Below, piece after piece: positions 10,205 to 21,747 of a stretch of 64,000 bases of DNA (within the stretch, counting starts at the first letter, position 1; each line of letters opens with the position of its first letter). The stretch is from Plectosphaerella cucumerina (Eukaryota > Ascomycota > Sordariomycetes > Glomerellales > Plectosphaerellaceae). The position numbers and the translations under genes were made by a program. The notes below the pieces were generated by a model. That model ran no database searches, had not been told where the DNA came from, and saw only the letters and a program-made list of their open reading frames with translations. Location: positions 4,092,001-4,156,000 of the forward strand of contig JAGPXD010000001.1 of the NCBI GenBank assembly GCA_020746995.1. Direction: 5' to 3'.

Positions 10205-13200
10205 TCGTCCATCCTTGTCAGGGGCTGCCTGGCCCCGTTTTCTTCCTTTCTCTAGAGTACTTTTTTTTGCATCTGGGCTTGCCGTCTGAGGACGCGATAA
10301 GAAAGCATGAGGCGGGCAACCCGAACCGACCGCACTCGAACCTCCATAGAACAGCATCACTACATGGCTGCTTTTCCGGTCAGGAAACGAAGGGGCTGAA
10401 CGAGGCGCTGCGGAGTTGCAGGATCAAGAAGGCAGACAGGAATACAGCCGCTCGGCGCGTTTGACCATGGGTCATTCCTTATTCCTTCGACCCACCCGTC
10501 TGACGACGATTTCGACACCGGTTTGGGCACCGTTCTGATCAAAATCGCACAAAGAGCGGTCGGGCTGGCGTACGGGCGGCACAACTGATTGCCCGAAGGG
10601 CGTGAACTCGCCGAGTCATCAGGGCCGCCTGGGCCGACCACCTCGAAATGCCTCAGCAGGCCGGGCCTCCCGAAGGCGTTTTCGAAGCAGCGGCAGCCGG
10701 CAAGCTGCAGGGGCAAGGGGGAACTTGCAAGGCCAGAAGAGGCAGCCGGCTCGTGCGAGCAGGGCGTCACCGCAGGTGGCAAAAACGCTCTCCCTTGACA
10801 CGCAGCCCGTCAGAGGGGTAAAATGGCGAGACGGTCATGCATGCAATACTCGTGTACCCGTACGGCATGCAGTGTTTCTGCATGTGCGGTGCAGGGGGTG
10901 GACATGTTGTGTTTTTTCTCCCCCTCTGCGGCGGAGGAGCGGAGCAAGATCCCCAAGGAGGAGAGGGGTGAGCAATGTTGGCTTGCAGTGCAAGAAGATG
11001 AGGGCCGCGCATCGAAGGCCATGCTGCTTCTCGGTGGCGGGAGGCCATTCCATTGGATGCGGATGAGGAAGTGGCCCTGACAAGGAGCAGCCAGACGAGA
11101 GGGGGGACCCAAACGAGGAGGTCTCGGGTAAGGAGACGGTCAAGAGGTTGCTGCTGTGCTGTCAGGGGATCCACGGTGCATCGGAAAAGGGGGGGTGGAT
11201 GACGGAGCACTCATCTCAGGAGCTGCGGGTGAGAGTGGGAGGCCTTCGAAGGGCGGCGCGGTCGGGCTCACCCCGGCGGGCCTGCACACCAAATGACATA
11301 TCAAGTTGCACAAGGCGCCGTGGGCCGCGGCTGGGGGCGCCTGGGACGCAGAGGAGGTTGATTCGGCCTGGCCGGCCGGCCTTGGTGATATGGCACCGAT
11401 GCAGGACGGGTGAGCTCTCAAAATCATGCGCGAACCTGCGACCAACTCTGGTATCTGTCCTCATCTGCTCGACATCCTCGCCGTGACGCCAAACGTTCTC
11501 CCCGGCCCTCGACTTAGTAAACTGGGACCATGTACTCTGTCGCGTCGCACCCATGTTGAACGCGCCCTGGCTGGTGGAAATTCGATACAAGTTCTAGAAA
11601 GATTCTCGTGAAACGCGAACCCCGGCTGCGAACCCTCTAGTCGGGACCGAACAAGGGCAGGCGGCAGGGGGCTCCCAGCCTCTTCGGGCACTTCGCCGCC
11701 CACCCGCCCAGTAAGGTACCGCAGCGCCGGTAATGTAATAAAGGGAGGGGTCTCGGGACAGGGGCCTGTTTCTGGGGGTGTTGGCAAGGTGTTCGAACCA
11801 GCAAACAACGTCCTGACGCGGCAACCGCTTGCGAGGAGGTGCAGGGCCTCTTGCCCTCCCTCCCTTTGTTTTCTCTGAGCTCCAGCTCACTCGCCGCGGC
11901 TTGCAGCTTTGCTGGTCTTCTTACGGAGGGTGATCGGACGATCGGCAATGCCGGTATTGGCACTCAGCTCGTCTCGCTCACCAGCTCTTCCTGGCCTTCT
12001 CCCGGTGCAAGTTCATCTCGTTGACCAAGCTATGCGGGGTTCTTTTCGGCAATTCCCACGACCCAGGGCACCTGAAGAACACCCTTCTCAGGGGAAAGGA
12101 GGGTCCATCCCCGGTCATCGCCGACAGGCTCATGTACGGTAACGCTGGCCGCGATTGCCCACCCGTTGTGGTGGGAGGCGGTGCTGGCGCGCCCCCTGGA
12201 CTGGCAGACGGGGGGCATCTCATCATCGTAACCCGGCGATTTGGTCGATTCTGCCGGCTCAACGGCAGCGTACCAGGCTACCGGATTTTAGCCAGTGGAG
12301 GCCGAGAGTCGTTGCTGTCCGTCTGGGATGGATGCCTGTTCGGCCGGCCGAACATGTCCGTATTCTGGGAGCCAATTTCCACCTCCTTCACACACAAGTC
12401 CCTGTCTGTCGGTAAGGGTCCCAGTAATAGCTAGTGCCGAGTCGGGATACCTTGAACCAGACATGGGCAGGCATCAGAGCTGCGGGTGGGATGAGATGCC
12501 GCACATAATCCACCCCAAGCCACCTAGCGTCTTACGGGCCGTCGAGGGGCGGGCACCGTTTTCTTCAACCGCCATCAGGAAATTTGACTGTCAAGATGCG
12601 CAGGAAATCCCGGGCCCCCAACCACAGCCACGTCCCCTGGTTCATGCCCCAGGTCGCAAGGCGGGATGGGATGCCCCTGCCGTCCGCAGTAGAGTTGAGG
12701 CAGGAATTCAACCGCAGTGCAGCCAGGCGTGTGTACCCGTATCGCATGTTGGTGATTGGGCCCCTCGTGCGGCGAGCTGAGCCTGTACCAGCCGGGGGCG
12801 AGCGCAGCCATGGCCTTCCTAAGCCACCGGGGGAGATGAAGCCGAACCTGGACGAGGAGATACATGTGATGGCAGCACACCCATACTACCCTCCCGTCAT
12901 GTCGATCTGTGGACAGTGAACAGGTGTCCTGTTGCGGGGCTCAGTGGCCGAGTGTTGAGTGAGGATCTTTCGGCTGATGCAACACCAAGCCTTTCACCCT
13001 GAACGGACGTTCGGATCGACGGGTGTCATGCCGCGAAGACACTCCAGCTTGAAAACAACAAGCAAGTGTGGCTGGCCATCGAGTGGGTGCGAGCCCGATG
13101 TTGCGTTGCGTTTGGTCCCCCCCTCACCAGGCTCTCAGGCACATGCTGGGCCACACCTGGTCCTTCGATGAACCCAGACCCATGTCTTCGGAAACCACTC

Positions 13201-14425
13201 GCAACACAAACCGTGACAGGAGGGCACCCGTGGCGGGGAAGCCTACCATCCATCTCGTCGCTCTGGCGTCACACAGCATGACCGCCCGTTTCCTAGCCCT
13301 CGCCATGGGCCACTCTTGATTTCCTCAACCCCTCAGACTGCGCCAGTGCGGGTGACCTCCGGAGCCAAGCTTGCAGCTCGAAGGGGGACCCCTCCTCAAG
13401 GTATCATCAGTCGTTTCCTCGGCATGATAGAGGGGACATGGAGGGGAGGGGTGCCCCACGCACACAAGGTCAGGACCCGCATCGGAGGAGTGCATCCAAG
13501 ACTGGTGGCCAGTACAAGTACTTGTTGTTGTCAATACCCTGGCCGCCATCCGGGCCTCGATGAGGGGTTGTCGTGGGCGGGAGATGCTGATTCGAACGTC
13601 AGGCCATGACGAGCCTCTGGGAAGTCCACCTCATCTCTCATCCGCGTCAGGCGTGCTCCTTCAGGCCGGACGGACGGTCCCCAAGATGCATGCGGGAGCA
13701 GGGATCACCTCCCGTGAGGCCCAGGCGAGTGGTCGGGCTCGGGGCCCTGCCAGGCTGTCCATGTAGGCAAGCCCGTAGCGGGCAAGCTCTCGGTACAGGT
13801 AGGCAACGATCGCCCCGGGGCGGCCCTTACGACCCCTTGAAAACCGAGCGTCTGGTGGGTGGCTGATGAGCGACCAGGGAAATCCCCTGTTTCTTGGGTC
13901 AAGGCACCGCGAGAACGGTTGTGAGGCCCGCCTTTTCGGGTTCATATCCAGCCAAGGAAGGGGGAGGGGTGCGAAGGGAAGCCGGCGGCGGCGACCACGT
14001 ACCAGACAGTTATTCGCCCTGGTACCATGCCGCAGACACGGTGAGCTCTCCCTACGAGTATCTCATTCGGCCATGCTTTGGGAGAAGCGTGGGGTGCAAA
14101 ACGGCCCGCTTGGCAACCCATTTTGCACGACAGGCAAAAAGGGGGTCCCACAGACATCGAACCGCCTCTGCGGTGGAGGGTCGTGACTTCCTCCTGCTCG
14201 CCTTTTTGGACGGGCTTTCAACTTGACCACGTTGACGACTTCCCGCCTGGTCTTCCATCGGACACACCGGCCCATACTGTCGAAGGAAAGCGTATTCTTC
14301 AAGGCAAGCGAGCAACTCCGGAGCCTCCAAACTCGACACTCCGAGATCGCCGGAACGCCGAGTCGAGAGATTTTCCGCAAGAAGAGAGCACCACGTTGGG
14401 TCTTCCGGTTGCCGCGTGCTCGATC
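10205..14425. other. Gene-free stretch, 4.2 kb
   Basis: Many ORFs under 170 codons occur on both strands, as expected by chance in GC-rich DNA. None shows a recognisable domain, a plausible splice partner or a signal peptide followed by a structured protein. I see no tRNA, rRNA or transposon ends. It may include the LSB6 3' UTR and the upstream region of the methyltransferase gene. Confidence 0.5.
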
Positions 14426-15902
14426 ATGGCGGAGTAAGATGGCCTTCCACAGCTTGCACCACGCAGTGCTAACTTCCGAAGTGACGAAACTGTTCCTCTG
14501 GACGAGGAGTACGTTCCGACGGTGATCCAAGATGGGCGGGAGTATCAGCAGTTTGCCCTCGACAACTTCCACTACTTCGAGCCCATTGACGACGTCAGGA
14601 TCTCCTTCTTTGGCGGTTGGAAAAACTGCTGACGAGATGACAGCACGAGATGATGCGCCTCAGCAACCTCCACGAGGTGTTGATGCTGGTGTTCAACAAT
14701 AGATTGGTCCCGCCCGAGCTGAGCAGACCACGGAAGATCCTGGACTTGGGGTCTGGTACTGGTGATTGGGCCGTCGAGGTTGCAAAGACATTCCCGGCTT
14801 GCGAGGAAGGTTTCCCCGTTGTGTCTGGGTCCCGCAGCCTGGCGGCAGTGTCGCTGTGCCAGCCGTTGTTCTTTGGCTGTGTCAAGTTGAACTAACGTCG
14901 AGTAGGTCGTGGCGATCGACATATGCCCACACATGTGGCCGCCGGAAGAGATACCAGACAATCTTGTGCTCCAGGTCGACAATGTCAACGAGAGGTGGGC
15001 GCAGGCGGAGGAGAAGGAGGTGCAGAATGGCGAGGGTGCTGATCAAGATGCAGTTTTACTTGGCCACGGAACGAGTTCGATTTGGTGCACAGCCAGATGA
15101 TGGTCGGCGCTGTCAACAAAGACCGATGGCAGCCATACGTCAGAGATATCTTCCGAACACTTCGACAAGGAGGATGGTGCGAGATGGTGGAGATATACTT
15201 CAACGCTCAGTCGGATAATGGGACGTTGACAGACGGTGAGGAGACTATAGCCATGTCCGTGGAGCTGCGATATGCTGACGAGGGACGGTGCGCAGACCAC
15301 GCACTTCGGAGGTGGTCGAAAGGCTACCTGGAGAGCATCCAGACGCTCAAAAACCCTCGAGCGCCGTTACGGATGGCGCGGTGGATGCGTGAGGCGGGGT
15401 TCATCGTCAACGAGGAACCGCGGCCGATCCCGCTGCCGACATGCGGCTGGTCAACAGGTGCGTTCCAGATCCAGGACCATATCCTGGTGTAGGGTTGCTG
15501 ATGTGTGGCAGATGCTCGTCAGCAAGAAATCGGCCGGCTGAACAGAGATCAAGTGAGGAGCATGCTCTCGTCCGTGGCATTGTATCCGATGACCATGTTC
15601 CAAGGGTAAGGACGAGACGAGCCCCAACACAATGTTTGGCTGACGCGTGGCAGTATGGCGGTACGAGACTTCGAGATCATGGTTGCCCAGGCCAGAAATG
15701 AAGCCGATAATCCGGGATACAAGGTGAGTCGAGTGCTGTACGACCGTGGAGTGACTTCCAGACTGACTGTTTGGAACAGGCATACTTTTCGTTGTACGTC
15801 TTCCTTTCGTGTGCTATGCCACCGACCCAAGCTCTTGGTGGTCAAGGCGTGATACTAATGAAGATGAAAAGATACGTCTGCAGAGGGCAGAAGCCGCGAT
15901 GA
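14426..15902 (+). CDS. UMTA/LaeA-like SAM-dependent methyltransferase, ten exons
   Basis: I assembled exons 14426-14433, 14482-14593, 14644-about 14805, 14906-14994, 15054-15235, 15296-15457, 15512-15605, 15654-15723, 15780-15793 and 15872-15902, giving about 307-311 residues. Introns are 48-100 nt; most have a standard GT donor and CTAAC/CTGAC-like branch. SAM motif I is ILDLGSGTGDWAVEVAK. Later family blocks are RNEFDLVHSQMMVG, TLRQGGWCEMVEIY, SDNGTLT, RAPLRMARWMREAGF, LPTCGWST, MLSSVALYPMTMF, VAQARNEADNPGYK and the terminal AYFSLYVCRGQKPR. These match the LaeA-like/UMTA family, whose members are nuclear regulators or small-molecule methyltransferases. Start: ATG GCG GA, then intron GTAAGA..AAG. 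The exon 3 donor is uncertain: similarity stops at 14805 where no GT exists; GT donors at 14818 or 14821 keep the frame but add 4-5 residues. The gene could therefore be functional or lightly damaged. Confidence 0.75.
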
Positions 15903-17555
15903 AGGTTGGCAAAAGATATCGATATACGACGACGGGATGCCTTCGAGTCGGCATCGTGGGGCCGCCCCAGATGCAAGGGAGGCATGTCGGTCCATCTGTG
16001 CGCTTGCTGCAATGAGGAAGAAGCCGACTGTAGTACAGTGGAAGAAGAAGTCGAGGAGCAGTAGTCTGGCAGTGTACTGGGCAAGAATTGTTGCGGGTGC
16101 AGCCTGAATCTGGGAGGTGCCTGCCCGCCCAATCTCGTCCCCTGTTCTGTTCCAGGCAAGAGGGTCCACGGTGGGCTGTTGGTTCCTACCCTGCCAACCT
16201 GCTCATCACAAGCGCCCATTCCTGTCCCCTGGACCCGGATCGCTGCTTCCAGGAGTCCCTGAGCGGTTTCCAGCCCTCATTGGATTGAGTGGAGGCCGCC
16301 GCGTCCCGCCCGGTTCCAAACCGTCGGGCCAAGCGGCACTTGTCAATGACCACCTCACCACGGCCATCGGCAGCATCGGGGAGACACGGCTCGCGCCCGA
16401 AGACACCACCTTACCTTAGAGAGAGGCACCCTCAGGTCGGGTTTGATGGACCCAAGATCAGGCAGCTCGCCGATGTGATGAGCTACGGCTCAGCTGCAGC
16501 ACGAGTCACAATCACATGCTGGTCGACGTGCAGGAGGCACAGCGCGGCGGCAGGAGAATCAACCCATCAGCTTCCACTCCACCAGTCACTCACCATCGGT
16601 TGTTCAACGTGCTTCTAATGCTCGTCACCTTCTTCAGCCATATTTCAGTTTGCACCATCCCCGGCTCGAAGTGAAGAGCCAAACCCGGGTCCCGTCGATG
16701 ATCTCGTGGCAAATCACTAGTGAGGGTCTAAAGTACGCGTAACTTTATGTCCCTGGTCAGCCAAGACGACCGGAGAACATGGGACCAGCGACAGCCCAAT
16801 CTTTCAAAGCAGCATTAGGCTGTGGCGTAGGTAGTATATGGTGCCATTTCCCAATGATTAGGCCTCCCTCGAATTCAAGCAGAAAACTGCCCATTTCATA
16901 CCTACTGTCCCAGGACGCCGATAACGTCCTTACCAAGATGTGCAGCTCGAAATAGCCACAGAAGGCCATGGCCAGATACAGATAACCCCAAGAGCAACCC
17001 TTTGTAAAGCTACACTCACCGAATAGCATTGTTCCGTCACTATTAACAACAATCACACACTCTCAAGGTACATAGCTCTCACGACCCTACCGAGCAAGGC
17101 TGGCATGACAGTCCTTGGTTGTGCGTACTGCAATGATTTTGGAAGTATGTCATTCTGATTCCCACGAGATACTATCAGAATGTGAGCTGAAGGACAGATT
17201 GGGTTTCATGTGAGAGAGTGGTTGGAGCTTCAGGCTCTTGGTGTTTTCGCCCATTCCATGCTAAAAAGGGGTACAGTACAGCGCACGGACCCTGGGAGGC
17301 TCCCTGACAGCTCCGGCGAATCGGACAGCGCCCCGCCTGCCCAGGAACAAGTGGACCAGGAGCCTTCGAACTTTTGGTCCTCGAACGACACCATCGTCAA
17401 CACCACTCCCAACTCCGCGCCGACATCTACTCCCCCACAACCCCCCGACTTCTCCCGCAGAGAACCGAATACCTCCAATCGCAAGGTTCAGCTCCTGTCC
17501 CACCACCACCCTCCTCGAGCACCCATCGAACCTCCCCTCCACCACATACACCGCC
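15903..17555. other. Intergenic, 1.65 kb
   Basis: No supported gene. The part from about 16660 to 17200 is visibly richer in A+T than its surroundings and has one uninterrupted minus-strand frame (16757-17056) without a recognisable domain. The last ~350 bp are C-rich, like a fungal promoter/leader for AIM41. Confidence 0.45.
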
Positions 17556-18149
17556 ATGGCCTCGCGACACACCCTCCGCTGCCTCCAGGCCCTCCGGCCC
17601 CTGCGCGCCCAGCACCGCGCCTACCACGCCTCCCCCGTCCTCCGCTCCGCCGAGACTCCGAAATCCCCCGCCTTCCTCTCCACCATCAAGCAGGACCTCA
17701 AGACGGCCATGCGCTCCAAGGACGCCCCCCGCCTCGCCGTCCTCCGCTCCGTCATCACCGCCACCAACAACGCCGCAAAGACCTCGTCCCCCATCGCCAC
17801 CGACGCCCAGCTCGTCGCCCTCCTCCGCAAGAACCTCCGCGCCAGCCAGGACGCCATCGCCGAGGCTAACCAGGTCGGCCGCCCCGACCTCGCCGAGAAG
17901 GAGGAGGCCCAGGCAAAGGTCATCGAGGAGTACATCGCCTCCAGCGGCGTCACCACCGTCACAGAGGCGCAGGTCGTCGAGATCATCCAAAAGGTCGTCG
18001 CCGAGGCGAAGGCCGCCGGTGCCGCCGACGCCAGGGCCATCCTGGGCCGCACCATGCAGGGCGTCGCCGAGAGCCTCAAGGGCAAAGACACCGCCATCAG
18101 CATGGGCGAGATCAAGAACCTGGCCCAGGAAATCGTTTCCAAGGCATGA
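17556..18149 (+). CDS. AIM41: YqeY-like mitochondrial protein Aim41
   Basis: An intronless 197-residue frame. The first ~30 residues are Arg/Ala/Ser-rich without acids (MASRHTLRCLQALRPLRAQH), which suits a mitochondrial presequence. The rest is a YqeY/Aim41 domain: TIKQDLKTAMRSKD, RLAVLRSVITA, KNLRASQDAIAEANQVGR, EAQAKVIEEYI, and the C-terminal AILGRTMQGV with EIKNLAQEIVSK. YqeY domains resemble the tRNA-binding tail of GatB amidotransferases. In yeast the gene name records altered mitochondrial inheritance; the biochemical role is unclear. Length fits yeast Aim41 (about 185). It converges on the GCP2 gene, with 172 bp between the stop codons. Confidence 0.9.
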   Translation: MASRHTLRCLQALRPLRAQHRAYHASPVLRSAETPKSPAFLSTIKQDLKTAMRSKDAPRLAVLRSVITATNNAAKTSSPIATDAQLVALLRKNLRASQDAIAEANQVGRPDLAEKEEAQAKVIEEYIASSGVTTVTEAQVVEIIQKVVAEAKAAGAADARAILGRTMQGVAESLKGKDTAISMGEIKNLAQEIVSKA

Positions 18150-18321
18150 TGCAGGGAGAGACCCGTCTTCTCGCCCCGATGTACAACACTGTAGACTAAG
18201 GATATAAGCCGCGCCATATTGCGCACCACCAGAAGAAGAAGCATCACCTCCATTTGGTATCTATCATCGCTGGTCCCCTCGGAGGGCCCTCGCCCCCTTT
18301 TTGCGTGAACCACCAGCGACC

Positions 18322-21156
18322 TTACGCCGCGGCATCCTCCTCGTTCCTCGGCCCCGCAAACTCCGTCCCCTGGTTAGCCGTGCTGAGCCGCGCGCAGAGG
18401 CTCAGCAGCACCACCGTCTCAGTGGCGGCATAGTGGTTCAGAGCATCCAGCAGGATTTGCAGGTGCCTACTGAAGTTACCCTCCCACTTCTTCATAATCT
18501 CAAATAGATTATTAATGCGCGCCTCCTGGTCCGTCTGGCTCGCCGCCGACGAAGTCGAATCGCTATGCGACGACGCCTTGTGCGTCCGTGTCGCCTGGAA
18601 CACGCGCCACTGATCGTCCGTCATTAGCGGCGGCTTGGTGTTGCCCGAGAGGTCCGGGTCGGCCTTCTCCAGCTCGCGCGAAAGCCAGTTGGAGTAAGTC
18701 GCGAATATCGTGCAGGTCTGCATTAGTTTGGAATGGATCTGTGATGTGTTAGCCTGTCTTCTCACAACCAGGGCTTAGGGGGAACGTACCCTGAGGAGCT
18801 TGCTGTTGGTAAGCATGCACTCCTTGAGACATGTGTCGAGGAAGTCAACATGATCCTGCATCAGCTCGTCCACGGTCCTCGACAGGCTCGGCGACGCGCC
18901 CCCTGGTGCCTCATCTCCTGTCTTGAGACGTGACATGAACTTTGCCCAGTTGGGCTCAATGACCTCGGCTGTGCAAAAGTAGAGCAGCTGCTGGACAAAG
19001 ACGAGCATGCGCGCGCGCAGGGTCCAGACCCTGCGCTTCCATATCTCCAGGCGCCGTGAGGTGCTCTTATGGCCCCAGGTGACGCCCGACGTCTGCGAGT
19101 GCCACGTCGCCGAGAGCTGCGACTCGAGGTAGCGTAGCGAAAGTAGGTAGCGGAACAGTGCTTGATAGCGCCACACCGTCTTGCGACTGATAACCAACGA
19201 GACAGGGAAGGGCACGGCATAGTCGAGCTGCAGCGAGGTGAAGCCGCTTGCGTTCTTGTCGTTCTCGATGGGTTGACTGGACAGCGGCTGCAGAGCCTCA
19301 CCCTGCTCAATACCGGTGATGTTGACGACGCGCTGCAACGACTTGATGAGGGTAATCTCATTCATCTCGACCTTGACGTCCTCCTTGAAGGGGTCCATGG
19401 ACACGACGGTGCCAGGTTGGCGGAGGACCAGGTCGAGCAGCGACTGCAGCTTGCCGCTGTTGACGGCCTTGACGGGCTTGCGCAGCTCCGAGGCGCCCAG
19501 CTCGAGGAAATAGGAGAAGTAGTCGGAGGGGTCGAGGAAGAAGTAGTGCTTGAGCGAGCGCAGTCGCAAGGGCAGCGAGTGCGTCGTCAGGAGCAGCTGC
19601 ATTAGCGACTCGTTGGCGTGGGCATATGCGCCGTTGACGTTGTCGAGGAAGCGAGGGTCGTCAAAAGACGTCGGCACGTCGGTGACAACCTTGCTGACGT
19701 CGACGCCGCCGCACTCGCGAACGACATTGAGGTACTTGCCGGCGAGGAGGACCTTGCCCTTGAGGGCCTCGAGCTGCGGGGGAATGTCGTGCTCGCGGAT
19801 GGTGTAGCGGCGCTCCCAGTACTCGTCCGTGTAGTCCTGCTCGAGACGCTCGCGGCGGATGCTCTTCTGCTCCTTGACGAGGAACTCGGCGTGCGTGTCG
19901 TTGATGCCGCCGTGGTGTAGCCACTCGTTGAGCATGACCATGTAGGGTCGGCTGGCGTCGCGGAGCAGAGTGGTCAGCAGCGCGCGGGCGGCGGGATCAC
20001 CCGACATGGCCTCGAGCCGCTTTGTGATGAGTCCGAGGACCACGCCGCCCTTGCAGATCTTCTTGCCCGTCATGCTACCGGGTCCAAGGTCACCGCCCTC
20101 ACGCAATGACTCGAGAATGTTCTCAAAATCGTCGCCGCTGCTGTCGCTCGACTCATCGTCGTCGTCATCGTCGAGCAGTGCGTTGCGTTTCAGGAGTTCA
20201 AGGGCTAGCGAGTACAGCTGTGACATCATCTGGCTTGTGGGTAGTGTGTGGATGTTTAGAACCTGAAGTGTGAAGGTCTCGTTCGTCAGGAACTGCGTCT
20301 CGAGCTGGGCGACGAGAACGAGGTAGTCGTGTAGGAACTTGCGGATCGAGGCGCATAGGGCGTGGTTGACGGCGCCAAACTCCTCCCTGCTCTGTACGTC
20401 GACGAACATCTCCAGAGCCGAGTAATGGCTGGCCATGCGGACCATGGACATGGTCAGATCCTGTAAACTCGGGTCTAGGCCGGGGAGGATGCGGAACGTA
20501 GGACCTGAGAGACGGTCACGTTCCTCGTGAGGGTTATAGGTCTTCGCGAAGCGGATGTACTGGCCCTCGTAGCCCATGAAGACGAAGAGGAGGTCCTCGA
20601 GCATGACAGCCTCCTGGGCCTCGAGCGATAGATCGGCTAACGGCGTCGGTTGTAGGTCGGTCGGCGCATCGGCGGCGAGGGGCGGGATGGATATGCGCGA
20701 GGCCAGGGGCGCCGACGTGTGTGGCAGTAGGGTGGCCTCGGGGACCCAGGGCGCGGCCGGCGGCGGGGTATCCTCCTTGGGCGGCGGTCGCGCCTCGGCA
20801 GCGGCTCTGTGCTTCTCGGAGGCCTTTGGCTTTTCGGAAGCAGTCGTGGCACGGCGATCCGGCCTCTCGGTGCTCCTGGTCCTGTGGACCATGCTCTCGA
20901 CTTTCGTCACATAGGTCCTCTCGGTGCGGCGCTCCTCGACGCGGCGGTCCTCGTGTGTTCTGCTCGTGGGCCGAGGGTTGCCCGAGGCTGTGCGTTTATG
21001 GGGTGCGGCTCCTGGTTGTGGCGAGGCACGCGCATCGGATCTCTCGTGTTTTGTGGTGTAGGAGGAGCTGTAGGTGGTCATGCGGGGTCTCGACTTGTCG
21101 TCGGCGGCGGCGCCGTTCGCGCGACGGTCGTGAGCCGACCTCGAGGGGGCCGACAT
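18322..21156 (-). CDS. Gamma-tubulin complex component 2 (GCP2/Spc97/Alp4)
   Basis: Two exons, 21156-18790 and 18738-18322, encode 927 residues. The 51-nt intron (18739-18789) starts GTACGT and ends CACAG; the junction reads TNSKLLRIHSKLMQTC in phase 0, as in the family. The protein is a core subunit of the gamma-tubulin small complex that nucleates microtubules at spindle pole bodies. Residues 1-150 are a basic, disordered tail. The GRIP1 segment begins near EAVMLEDLLFVFMGYEGQYI. The GRIP2 gamma-tubulin-binding half contains HYFFLDPSDYFSYFLELG, YAVPFPVSLVISRK and MQDHVDFLDTCLKECMLT, all typical of GCP2. An acidic Asp/Ser run interrupts the middle (about residues 325-345). It is divergent from PUP2, with 591 bp between starts. 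Confidence 0.93.
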
Positions 21157-21747
21157 GTCGCGGGCTGCATTGGGTGCGCTTCACGGGGCAAGCGGATCGT
21201 AAGGGGCCGTGTCGGAGGGCATTCGTCGTCGGTCGCGTCAGCCGTATCTCTGTGTGTTTCCCGTGAGATCGTCAGGGCGTGTCGTGTCGTGTGCGAGGCG
21301 AGCCCAACGGCCTGAGCTGGGTTGAAGGTGTGGTGTTTGGCGGGGCTCAAGTCGCGGTCCCCTGTCGCTGTCAAGCGTGGGTCGTGGTGCTTTCAGTGTA
21401 GGCGGGGGCGCGTCTGAGACAGATGACTAATCAGGAAGACCACCAGCTGCCAGCGTCAGGTACCGTCCAGCGCTCTTCCCCGCCGCAGGTACTTGACTGC
21501 GGGCAGGGGACAATTGGAGCTCAGCTTGCGGGTGTCGTCGTCTGTTGCTTGCCTGAAGCTCGTTCGCCCTCAACTCCGTCAACCATCGCCATCTCCATCA
21601 AACAACGTCCCCCTGCCACATAACCACCAACAACCCCCCACTCGCACACGACTTCCGACGGCTCCGGTCCGATTCTCCCTCTTCCGACCTACCAACAAAA
21701 CAAACACATAGCCAGACCCTCGGACGCCGTCCGCCAATACCGCCAAG
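21157..21747. promoter_or_regulatory. Bidirectional promoter region, GCP2 / PUP2
   Basis: These 591 bp separate divergent start codons. The PUP2-proximal 150 bp are rich in C and A (many CCACAT/CCAAC-like words), like a leader. No gene is seen. Confidence 0.45.
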
